Source: Candidatus Benthicola azotiphorus (GTDB taxonomy: Bacteria; Gemmatimonadota; Gemmatimonadetes; Palauibacterales; Palauibacteraceae). Taken from it: 13,726 nt of DNA. Every line of letters begins with the position of its first letter. Position 1 is the stretch's first letter. Positions 1 to 6,472 of this stretch are shown here, piece after piece. The DNA lies in NCBI GenBank assembly GCA_947581745.1, contig CANPVW010000195.1, positions 1 through 13,726 of the forward strand, read 5' to 3'. The position numbers and the translations under genes are program-made. The notes below the pieces were generated by a model. That model was not told where the DNA came from and ran no database searches. It saw only the letters and a list, made by a program, of their open reading frames with translations.

Positions 1-53
1 GGGTTCCCCGCGAACGGCGCATCGGTGAACGCATCGACCTGGAGCAATCTCAT
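1..53 (-). CDS. PhzF-family isomerase/epimerase, N-terminal fragment (runs off the window)
   Basis: Only the first 17 complete codons are present. On the minus strand the ATG at 53 opens the peptide MRLLQVDAFTDAPFAGN, followed by the first two bases of a proline codon. This matches the characteristic N-terminus of PhzF-like proteins (QVDAFT then PFxGNP), a diaminopimelate-epimerase-fold family. PhzF itself isomerises a phenazine precursor, but most family members have unknown substrates, so phenazine synthesis should not be inferred. The start codon overlaps the mtnA stop codon (ATGA, 4 nt), which implies translational coupling and shared transcription with mtnA and probably cls. The rest of the gene lies beyond position 1, so catalytic residues cannot be checked. 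Confidence 0.8.
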   Translation of the reverse strand, partial: MRLLQVDAFTDAPFAGN

Positions 54-1177
54 CCCGCCGCATCCTTTCGGGACACCATCTCGGGGAACAGGGCCTCGAG
101 GCCCTCACGGCTGGCCTCGCACACGCCGCGCTCGGTGACGAGTCCGGTGATCAGCCGGGCGGGTGTGACGTCGAAGCCGAAGTTCGCGACGGGACTGCCG
201 ACGGGAGTGATGCGCACGGAGCTCACGCGGCCGTCCGGGCCCATGCCACGGACCTCGGATACCTCAGCACCGTCCCGTTCCTCTATCGGGATGGATTTCT
301 CATCTCCGTCGCCCAGCTCCCAGTCGATGGACGGGCCCGGAACGGCCGCGTAGAAGGGCACGCCGCAGTCCCGGGCGGCGACCGCTTTCATGTAGGTGCC
401 GATCTTGTTGCACACGTCTCCGGCGCGGGTCGTACGGTCTGTTCCCGTGATCACGACGTCCACCCTTCCGATGCGCAGGAGATGCCCGGACGCGCTGTCG
501 GCGACCACGGTGTGAGGCACGCCTTCCCCGGCCAGCTCCCACGCCGTGAGGCCCGCTCCCTGGTTACGTGGGCGCGTTTCACTCACCCAGACGTGCAGCG
601 GCACGCCGGAGCGATGGGCGTCGTACACCGCCGCGAGCGCCGTGCCCCAATCGACGGTCGCCAGCCAGCCCGCGTTGCAGTGGGTCAGGACCTGCACGCT
701 TCGGTCGCCGCCCGCCGCCTCGGCGATCCGTCTCAGGATGTCGCCGCCATGCCGGCCGATCGAGCGACAGATTTCGACGTCGCGTTCCGCGATGTCCGCC
801 GCGCGCTCGAACGCGACCGCCTCACGGTCGCCGATCGGCTTGAGAAGGAGGTTGTCCAGCATGTCCCGTACGGCCCAGCGGAGGTTGACGGCCGTTGGTC
901 GGGTGCCGAGAAGGGCTCGGGCCGCGCTTTCGAGCCCCGCATCGGATGGATCGGCGCGGGTGGCGAGCGCGATGCCGAAAGCCGCCGTGGCTCCGATCAA
1001 CGGAGCTCCGCGCACCTGCATCTGGCGGATCGCCCGCTCGGCGTCGTCTGCCGTCTGCAGTGCGACGAAGCGGAGCTCGTGAGGCAGCAGGGTCTGGTCG
1101 ATGATGACAGGAACCGGAGGGCCGTTCCCGGGCTCGTCGAGACGGATGGACCTGGCGTCGCGCCCGTTCACGCGCAT
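50..1177 (-). CDS. mtnA: S-methyl-5-thioribose-1-phosphate isomerase (MtnA)
   Basis: This 375-aa protein belongs to the eIF2B-alpha/beta/delta-like family. The enzyme converts 5-methylthioribose-1-phosphate to 5-methylthioribulose-1-phosphate in cytosolic methionine salvage. Visible family signatures are RGAPLIGATAAFGIAL (about residues 56-71), THCNAG with the presumed catalytic Cys167, VSETRPRNQGAGLTAWEL (198-215), GTDRTTRAGDVCNKIGT with the presumed catalytic Asp247, and NFGFDVTPARLITGLVTERG near the C-terminus. The length is normal for the family. The ATG at 1177 is preceded by GAGAGG about 6 nt upstream. It lies 33 nt downstream of cls and overlaps the PhzF-like gene by 4 nt. No other methionine-salvage gene is in the window. 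The TDRT/DVCNKIG loop differs slightly from the common ADRI/DVANKIG form. A related aldose-phosphate isomerase role therefore remains possible but is less likely. Confidence 0.95.
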   Translation of the reverse strand: MRVNGRDARSIRLDEPGNGPPVPVIIDQTLLPHELRFVALQTADDAERAIRQMQVRGAPLIGATAAFGIALATRADPSDAGLESAARALLGTRPTAVNLRWAVRDMLDNLLLKPIGDREAVAFERAADIAERDVEICRSIGRHGGDILRRIAEAAGGDRSVQVLTHCNAGWLATVDWGTALAAVYDAHRSGVPLHVWVSETRPRNQGAGLTAWELAGEGVPHTVVADSASGHLLRIGRVDVVITGTDRTTRAGDVCNKIGTYMKAVAARDCGVPFYAAVPGPSIDWELGDGDEKSIPIEERDGAEVSEVRGMGPDGRVSSVRITPVGSPVANFGFDVTPARLITGLVTERGVCEASREGLEALFPEMVSRKDAAG

Positions 1178-1210
1178 GTCGCGCCTCTCACGCCGGTCCT
1201 CCCGACGGTC

Positions 1211-2653
1211 TCACAGGTAGGGCGAGAACAGCCACGCAGCGCCGTCGCGCAGCTTGATCGGAAGACGCCGCCGGTCGAGCTCATCGCGGGAGAGCGGGCG
1301 GGAGTCGTCGATCTTCGCCGACACCACCTGGTCGAGTCGGGCAACCAGCTCACGGTCGTAACACTCCACGTTGAATTCGAAGTTCAGCCGCAGGCTGCGC
1401 GGATCCCAGTTCCCGGACCCGAACAGCGCCCACTCGTCGTCCACCAGCATCAGCTTGGTGTGGTCGAACGGTGGAGGGTTGAGCCACACGCGCGCCCCGT
1501 ACTCCATGACCTGGCTGAGCTGGGCTCGCATCGCCCAGCCGACGATACGCAGGTTGTTGACCTCCGGCAGGACTATGTCGAGGCGAACTCCTGCCAGCGT
1601 CACGGCGTTGAGCGCCGAGATCAGGGCCTGGTCCGGCAAGAAGTACGGGGTCAGGATCCGCACCCGCTGCCTGGCCGCGCGCAGTCCGGCCAGGATGGTC
1701 CAGTGGAGCTTCTCGAAGTCGTCGTCCGGACCGTCCGGCACGCCGCGGGCCAGCGATGGGCCGACCGCCGGCAGGGAGGGGCACCACAGCGACTCGTCGA
1801 GATTCTCTCCCGTCGTGTGGGTCCAGTCGACCGCGAACGCGTCCACCAGGTGCGCGACGACGGGCCCCTCGAGTCTGAAATGCAGATCCCGGGTAGGCTG
1901 CGCCACGTCGGGTCTGAGGTTCGATCCGTCACGAATGTTCATCCCGCCGGTGAATCCCATCTTCCCGTCCGTGACCAGGATCTTCCTGTGGTTCCTGAGG
2001 TTCAGGTACGGCATGCGCCACGGCACCATTCCGCCGCCGAACTGGGCGACCTGTACGCCCCGCGAACGCAGCACGGACGGAGCGCGGGGCTTGCTGTAGG
2101 CCGCCCCGACGCCGTCGATCAACACCCGGACCTGCACCCCTCGACGGGCCGCGGCGCTCAGTTCCTCCACGAAGCCCAGGCCCGTCCGATCCATGTCGAA
2201 GATGTAGGTCGCGAGGCCCACGGAGGTCTTCGCATTGCGGATGGCCTCGAGCATCGCGGGATAGGCCGCATCACCGTTTTGCAGCGGTTCGATGAGGTTG
2301 CCGCCGACCAGCTCGTTGCGCGTCACCCGATCCACCGAGCGGGCGAGGGGCTGCAGGGGTTCGCCGAGGGGCGCCGGAGCGGACTCCGGCGCCAGGGCCG
2401 GCGGCAGGCGGCGCGGAGCTGGGAACCGGTCCATCCGGGCGTGGATCTCCGTTCCGCGGCGCTTGACCCGATTGATCCCGAACACGAGATAGAGAGCGGA
2501 CCCGACGACCGGAGCGAGCCAGGCGAGCCCGATCCAGCCGACTGCGGCCCTGACGTCGCGCTTGTGAAGCAGGACGTGCGCCGAGACGATCAGGGACAGC
2601 AGGAAGGCCAGGGCCCCGGCGACGTAGGGCCATGCGCTGAGAAGCGATGTCAC
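1211..2653 (-). CDS. cls: Cardiolipin synthase-like phospholipase D protein
   Basis: The product of about 480 aa has two N-terminal membrane segments (about residues 7-28 and 36-58 from this start) and then two phospholipase D domains. The first HKD motif is HRKILVTDGKMGFTGG (H222, K224, D229). The second is DHTKLMLVDDEWALFGSGN (H398, K400, D405). This architecture is that of bacterial cardiolipin synthase, which joins two phosphatidylglycerol molecules at the inner membrane. I chose the GTG at 2653 because CAGGAG lies 7 nt upstream (2661-2666) and the first transmembrane helix begins at once. A longer in-frame GTG at 2704 would add 17 polar residues and has no comparable ribosome site. mtnA follows after 33 nt on the same strand. 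The gene is divergent from the AI-2E permease, with 114 bp between the two starts. A broader phosphatidyltransferase role cannot be excluded. Confidence 0.93.
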   Translation of the reverse strand: MTSLLSAWPYVAGALAFLLSLIVSAHVLLHKRDVRAAVGWIGLAWLAPVVGSALYLVFGINRVKRRGTEIHARMDRFPAPRRLPPALAPESAPAPLGEPLQPLARSVDRVTRNELVGGNLIEPLQNGDAAYPAMLEAIRNAKTSVGLATYIFDMDRTGLGFVEELSAAARRGVQVRVLIDGVGAAYSKPRAPSVLRSRGVQVAQFGGGMVPWRMPYLNLRNHRKILVTDGKMGFTGGMNIRDGSNLRPDVAQPTRDLHFRLEGPVVAHLVDAFAVDWTHTTGENLDESLWCPSLPAVGPSLARGVPDGPDDDFEKLHWTILAGLRAARQRVRILTPYFLPDQALISALNAVTLAGVRLDIVLPEVNNLRIVGWAMRAQLSQVMEYGARVWLNPPPFDHTKLMLVDDEWALFGSGNWDPRSLRLNFEFNVECYDRELVARLDQVVSAKIDDSRPLSRDELDRRRLPIKLRDGAAWLFSPYL

Positions 2654-2681
2654 GCGCGCGCTCCTGGCTTTCGATTCCCCG

Positions 2682-2711
2682 TTGACGACAGCACCGTCCG
2701 GCACGTTACCT
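2682..2711 (+). promoter_or_regulatory. Candidate sigma-70-like promoter for the AI-2E permease gene
   Basis: In the 114-bp divergent gap, TTGACG (2682-2687) is separated by 18 bp from TTACCT (2706-2711). The -35 box is good (5 of 6) but the -10 box is poor. Transcription would start near 2718, about 50 nt before the permease ATG. No convincing minus-strand promoter for cls was found in the same gap. Confidence 0.28.
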
Positions 2712-2767
2712 TAAGGCGCCGCCGGCGGGCGCAACAGTTCGTGCGCCGGCGTTCACGGACTCCGGGG

Positions 2768-3856
2768 ATGCGGATGACGAACGGACCAGGATTCTCGAGA
2801 TCTGCCCGTTTCCTGCTGTACGGGGCCGCGTTCGTCATCCTCGCGGCGGGCGTGCGCACGGCGGAGTCCATCCTGGTTCCGTTTCTCCTCGCCGTCATGC
2901 TGGCCGTGATCTGTGCCACGCCCCTCCGGTGGATGGAGCAGAGGGGGATCCCGACCTGGCTGGCCGTGCTCGCGATCATGCTGGTCCTGCTCGGGATCGG
3001 CACGATGGCGGGAACCCTGATCGGGACGTCGCTGATCGATTTCACCCGCTCGCTGCCGGGCTACCAGGTCAGGCTGGAGAGCAAGATGGCCGAGCTGGCG
3101 GCGTGGCTGTCCCTGCACGGCCTGGACGTTTCGCCCCAGTTGCTCGAGGACTCTTTCGATCCGGGCGGGATCCTGCTCATCGTGGGCCGGATCTTCACCG
3201 GAGTGGGCGACGTGCTCGGGAGGATCGCCCTGATCCTCATCATCACGGTGTTCATCCTGCTCGAGATCTCGGGCTTCTCGGCCAAGATCCGGTCGGCATT
3301 CCCAAATGCGCACCGTCACCTGGGCCCCGTGGCGGAGATCAACGACAAAGTCCGGCACTATCTGGCGCTGAAGACGCTGATCAGCCTCGCGACGGGTGTT
3401 CTCGTCGCCCTGTGGCTCCGGATCATCGGCGTCGACTATGCGCTCCTGTGGGGCCTGCTGGCGTTCCTGCTGAACTACATCCCGAGCATCGGGTCGTTCA
3501 TCGCGGCGGTACCGGCCGTGATGCTCGCCTTTCTCCAGCTGGGACCTGGAGATGGGACCCTGACGGCAGTCGGCTATCTCGTGATCAACACGGTGATGGG
3601 GAACTTCATCGAGCCCCGGGTGATGGGCCAGGGAATGGGCCTCTCGACCCTGGTCGTGTTCCTGTCGCTGCTCTTCTGGGGCTGGGTCCTCGGTCCCGTG
3701 GGGATGCTCCTGTCCGTTCCGCTGACGATGATCGTGAAGATCGTTCTGTATGCGAGCCCGGAGACGCGATGGATCGCGGTGCTTCTCGGCTCGAAACCGG
3801 CGGAAGTGGTCGTGGGCGGCTCGGGAGACGACCCGACGGGTTGGGTCGGGTCGTGA
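2768..3856 (+). CDS. AI-2E family (PerM/TqsA-type) membrane transporter
   Basis: This is a 362-aa polytopic membrane protein with the family layout. Hydrophobic segments lie near residues 15-50 and 62-90, followed by a soluble middle region (about 95-135). Further membrane segments lie near 150-170 and 200-330. The hallmark stretch NFIEPRVMGQGMGLSTLVVF (279-298), followed by WGWVLGPVGMLLSVPLT, is diagnostic of the family. Members include autoinducer-2 exporters, Na+/H+ antiporters and many proteins of unknown substrate, so no substrate is assigned. The ATG at 2768 starts just before the first helix. The ATG at 2774 is an alternative with GGGG 6 nt upstream. The reading frame stays open back to 482, but that part lies antisense to cls and mtnA and has no protein-like character. 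The stop overlaps the next start (GTGA), implying co-translation with the class V aminotransferase. Confidence 0.94.
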   Translation: MRMTNGPGFSRSARFLLYGAAFVILAAGVRTAESILVPFLLAVMLAVICATPLRWMEQRGIPTWLAVLAIMLVLLGIGTMAGTLIGTSLIDFTRSLPGYQVRLESKMAELAAWLSLHGLDVSPQLLEDSFDPGGILLIVGRIFTGVGDVLGRIALILIITVFILLEISGFSAKIRSAFPNAHRHLGPVAEINDKVRHYLALKTLISLATGVLVALWLRIIGVDYALLWGLLAFLLNYIPSIGSFIAAVPAVMLAFLQLGPGDGTLTAVGYLVINTVMGNFIEPRVMGQGMGLSTLVVFLSLLFWGWVLGPVGMLLSVPLTMIVKIVLYASPETRWIAVLLGSKPAEVVVGGSGDDPTGWVGS

Positions 3857-5568
3857 TCCGCTTCGGCCCGGAAGACGGTGCTGAGTTGATCGAGCTGATC
3901 CGCTCCTCGATCATCGGAGAGAACGAGGCGGTGCCGGGCCCGTTCGGTCCACGGCGGGTCACCTACGCCGACTACACGGCCTCCGGGCGCTCCGTTTCCA
4001 TCATCGAGGACTTCATCCGAGAGTCGGTGCTCCCCCTGTATGCCAACACGCATACGGAGAGCTCGGGCACGGGGCTCCAGACGACCAGGTTCCGCGAGGA
4101 CGCCCGCCGGATCATCGCGGCATGCGTGGGAGCCACGGACGAACACGCGGTGATATTCTGTGGCACGGGCTCCACGGGCGCGATCGACCGTCTGATCGGT
4201 GTCCTCAACCTGCGCATCCCCGCCGACCTGGACGATCGCTACGGACTGACGGAACAGATTCCGGCCGGCGAGAGGCCGGTCGTGTTCATCGGTCCCTACG
4301 AGCACCACTCCAACGAGCTTCCGTGGAGAGAATCGATCGCGGATGTGGTGACGATCCACGAGGACCTGAGCGGTGGGATCGACCTCGAGGATCTGGAAGC
4401 CCGGCTCGAGGAGTATGGGGACCGGCCGTTGAAGATCGGGTCGTTCTCGGCGGCATCGAACGTGACAGGGATCACCACACCCGTTCGCGAGGTCTCCGTC
4501 CTGTTGCACCGGCACGGGGCGCTCTCGTTCTGGGACTTCGCCGCCGCCGCGCCCTATATCGGCATCCGCATGAACCGTCCCGGCGATTCCGAAGAAGACC
4601 AATTCGACTACAAGGACGCCATCTTCATTTCGCCCCACAAGATGATCGGCGGTCCGGACACTCCGGGCGTGCTCGTGGCGCGCAGGGAGCTGTTCCGGAA
4701 CCGGGTGCCTGACGTTCCCGGTGGGGGAACGGTCTGGTACGTCAACCCCGACGAGCACCGGTACTTCGAGGACCCCGAGCAGCGGGAGGAGGGGGGAACT
4801 CCGCAGATCATCGGCGCGATTCGGGCCGGGCTCGTGTTCGCTCTGAAACAGGCCGTCGGCCCCGACGTGATCCGGGAACGGGAGGAGTCGTTCATCCGGC
4901 GTGCGATCGACTCCTGGAGTCGGAACCCGAACATCGAGATCCTGGGCGACCTGACGCACGAGCGGCTGTCGATCGTCTCGTTCGTGGTTCGCTCGGAGGG
5001 TCGTTACCTGCATCACAACTACGTCGTGGCGCTTCTCAACGACCTGTTCGGGATTCAATCACGCGGAGGATGCTCGTGCGCCGGGCCTTACGGGCACAGG
5101 CTTCTCGGGATCGAGCTCGAGAAATCCAGGGAATTCGAGCGGGAGATCGGGCGGGGCTGCGAAGGCATCAAGCCGGGCTGGGTGCGCGTGAACTTCAACT
5201 ACTTCATCTCCGAGGCGGTGTTCGAGTTCATTCTCGAGGCCGTCCACTTCATCGCACGGCACGGGCACCGGCTGCTGGACCAGTACGATTTCGATCCGCA
5301 CAGCGGCCTGTGGAGTCACATCGGGGGGAGGAGCGATCCCCCGATGAGCCTGTGGGAGCTCCGGTACACGCCGAACGGAATCGAATGTCCGCGCTACCAT
5401 CACACGGCCGGAGAGTCGGAGCTGGACTCTTACCTCGAGGAAGCGAAGAAGATCGTCGAGCAGCCCGGCGCGGCGGATGGTCGCGGTTGCTGCACCGGTG
5501 AGCTGACGGACGACTTCGAGCACCTGCGCTGGTTTCCGCTTCCGCGAGAAGCCGTCTCCGGATCCTGA
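3853..5568 (+). CDS. Class V aminotransferase-fold PLP enzyme, SufS-like large variant
   Basis: This 571-aa protein has the aminotransferase class V / cysteine desulfurase fold. Recognisable parts are the N-terminal YADYTASGRS, ANTHTESSGTGLQTT, the GTGSTGAIDRLIG phosphate-binding region, GPYEHHSNELPWRES, and FISPHKMIGGP with the presumed PLP Schiff-base Lys263 after His262. The loop SRGGCSCAGPYG aligns position for position with the SufS loop (RxGHHCAQP). That places Cys409 at the persulfide-forming position, with an extra Cys407. It is roughly 150 residues longer than SufS. The extra part is mostly a C-terminal extension (about 480-571) with a CC pair near residue 545. It starts at a GTG overlapping the permease stop; the frame stays open further upstream only as a shadow of the permease gene. 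No sufBCD or scaffold gene is nearby, so cysteine desulfurase activity is an inference. Another beta-elimination or aminotransfer reaction is possible. Confidence 0.88.
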   Translation: MIRFGPEDGAELIELIRSSIIGENEAVPGPFGPRRVTYADYTASGRSVSIIEDFIRESVLPLYANTHTESSGTGLQTTRFREDARRIIAACVGATDEHAVIFCGTGSTGAIDRLIGVLNLRIPADLDDRYGLTEQIPAGERPVVFIGPYEHHSNELPWRESIADVVTIHEDLSGGIDLEDLEARLEEYGDRPLKIGSFSAASNVTGITTPVREVSVLLHRHGALSFWDFAAAAPYIGIRMNRPGDSEEDQFDYKDAIFISPHKMIGGPDTPGVLVARRELFRNRVPDVPGGGTVWYVNPDEHRYFEDPEQREEGGTPQIIGAIRAGLVFALKQAVGPDVIREREESFIRRAIDSWSRNPNIEILGDLTHERLSIVSFVVRSEGRYLHHNYVVALLNDLFGIQSRGGCSCAGPYGHRLLGIELEKSREFEREIGRGCEGIKPGWVRVNFNYFISEAVFEFILEAVHFIARHGHRLLDQYDFDPHSGLWSHIGGRSDPPMSLWELRYTPNGIECPRYHHTAGESELDSYLEEAKKIVEQPGAADGRGCCTGELTDDFEHLRWFPLPREAVSGS

Positions 5569-5572
5569 CGGC

Positions 5573-6235
5573 TCAGCGGGCGGCGGGGTCTTCCGCTTTG
5601 AAGCCGTTCTCCCGATGCGATCCGTCACAGAACGGCTTGTTCCCGGATCCGCCGCAACGGCACAGGGCGCCGCCGCCACCCCCGGTCGTCGTTCCATCGG
5701 CTCCCTTGATAGCGAACCGGCCCTCGAGGACCAGAGGCCCGTCGGGGCGCAGCCGAATGGATAGCTCGCGGGCGTGCTCGTCCATGGCGCGCACCTTCGG
5801 CTCCCCGAGCACTCCGTCGTCGGCGAAGCCGATCAGGGCGTGACGTCCGTCGCAATACGGCTTGTTCCGAGAAGCGCCGCACCGGCAGAAGGCGACGCGG
5901 GTGGAGCGTCCGATCTCCCGTCGTTCGGCATCCTGTATGACCAGGTCGCCGACAGCGTAGATCGGCCCGCGTGGGATCACGCGCAGCTCGTTTTCCGCTG
6001 ACGGCGTCTCGTCGGCGCCGCCGTCCAGCCGCTGGTATTGCAGGGCTCCCGTGGGACACCGGTGGACGACGCCCGCGACCCGCTCCGCGGGCGCGGCCCC
6101 GGCTTCGATCCACGGCCGGCGGCCGGGGTCGAACACGGCGGGAAGCCGACGGACGCACTCCGCCGCGTGGATGCAGAGGTCCGCCTCATAGGTGACCCGA
6201 ATCCCGTCTCCGTCGTATCCCTTGATTCTCGTCAT
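5573..6235 (-). CDS. Three-cluster iron-sulfur protein: Fer4_19-type domain plus two CDGSH domains
   Basis: This 220-aa cytosolic protein has three cysteine-rich modules. Residues 1-70 resemble the divergent mono-cluster ferredoxin family (Fer4_19), with Cys21, Cys27 and Cys60 (HRCPTGAL). Two CDGSH-type [2Fe-2S] motifs follow: CRCGASRNKPYCDGRH (Cys117, Cys119, Cys128, His132) and CRCGGSGNKPFCDGSH (Cys192, Cys194, Cys203, His207). Each has the three-Cys-one-His ligand set of mitoNEET-like proteins. A Gly-rich linker (GTTTGGGGGA) precedes the second. The role is probably electron transfer or Fe-S/redox handling, but the partner is unknown. The ATG at 6235 is supported by GAAGAGAG a few bases upstream. 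An in-frame ATG at 6265 would add ten residues. The gene converges on the aminotransferase with only 4 nt between the stops and no terminator hairpin. That juxtaposition with a SufS-like enzyme is suggestive but not proof of a shared role. Confidence 0.92.
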   Translation of the reverse strand: MTRIKGYDGDGIRVTYEADLCIHAAECVRRLPAVFDPGRRPWIEAGAAPAERVAGVVHRCPTGALQYQRLDGGADETPSAENELRVIPRGPIYAVGDLVIQDAERREIGRSTRVAFCRCGASRNKPYCDGRHALIGFADDGVLGEPKVRAMDEHARELSIRLRPDGPLVLEGRFAIKGADGTTTGGGGGALCRCGGSGNKPFCDGSHRENGFKAEDPAAR

Positions 6236-6264
6236 CCCACTCTCTTCGCCCCAACCCGCGCCCA

Positions 6265-6456
6265 TCAGTGTTCTTGTGGCCGCGAGCGGCCAACGCACCT
6301 TGAAGCTACCCCCAGCAGGTTCTCCGGAGCCAGTCCTGGCACTCGGACGCCCTGGAGTCCGGGTTCGCCGGACGACGGGATCCCCCCGGCAATCGCCTCT
6401 TCCCGGCAACGGGTCACGTGGTCGCCCGGTCTGTTGCGCCCCGCACAGCCGGACAT
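6265..6456 (-). CDS. Candidate small ORF upstream of the Fe-S gene (63 aa)
   Basis: A minus-strand ATG at 6456 is preceded by GGGAGGAG with a 5-nt spacer, the strongest Shine-Dalgarno match in this region. The predicted 63-aa peptide begins MSGCAGRNRPGDHVTRC, contains three cysteines, and ends 29 nt before the Fe-S gene start. I recognise no domain, and the composition (rich in Gly, Arg and Pro) is what random GC-rich sequence also gives. It could be a leader peptide, a small protein, or chance. It starts within 20 bp of the divergent kinase start. Confidence 0.25.
   Translation of the reverse strand: MSGCAGRNRPGDHVTRCREEAIAGGIPSSGEPGLQGVRVPGLAPENLLGVASRCVGRSRPQEH
6277..6292. promoter_or_regulatory. 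Perfect 16-bp inverted repeat upstream of the Fe-S protein gene
   Basis: TGGCCGC-GA-GCGGCCA is a perfect 7-bp inverted repeat with a 2-bp centre, 42 bp upstream of the Fe-S gene start at 6235. As DNA it could be a dimeric repressor site. The 2-nt loop is too short for a good RNA hairpin unless the inner pairs open. A second hairpin (GTCCGG-GTTCG-CCGGAC) lies at 6357-6373 in the same gap. No sigma-70-like promoter of quality was found between 6236 and 6472. Confidence 0.4.
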
Positions 6457-6472
6457 AGCTTCTCCTCCCATC

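Noticed and set aside
2653..2704. Longer GTG start for cls at 2704
   Set aside because: The GTG at 2653 has CAGGAG at an ideal distance and begins immediately before the first membrane helix; the extension is polar and unsupported.
482..2767. Very long open frame on the plus strand continuing into the AI-2E permease gene
   Set aside because: It runs antisense to cls and mtnA, which have clear family motifs. The translated sequence is Arg/Pro/Gly-rich without any domain, a usual shadow effect in GC-rich DNA.
3574..5058. 494-aa open frame on the minus strand
   Set aside because: It lies opposite the permease end and the class V aminotransferase, both well supported. Its composition is shadow-like with no recognisable motif.
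6357..6373. GTCCGG-GTTCG-CCGGAC, resembling a tRNA T-arm
   Set aside because: The loop is 5 nt rather than 7, and no acceptor, D or anticodon stems can be built around it.
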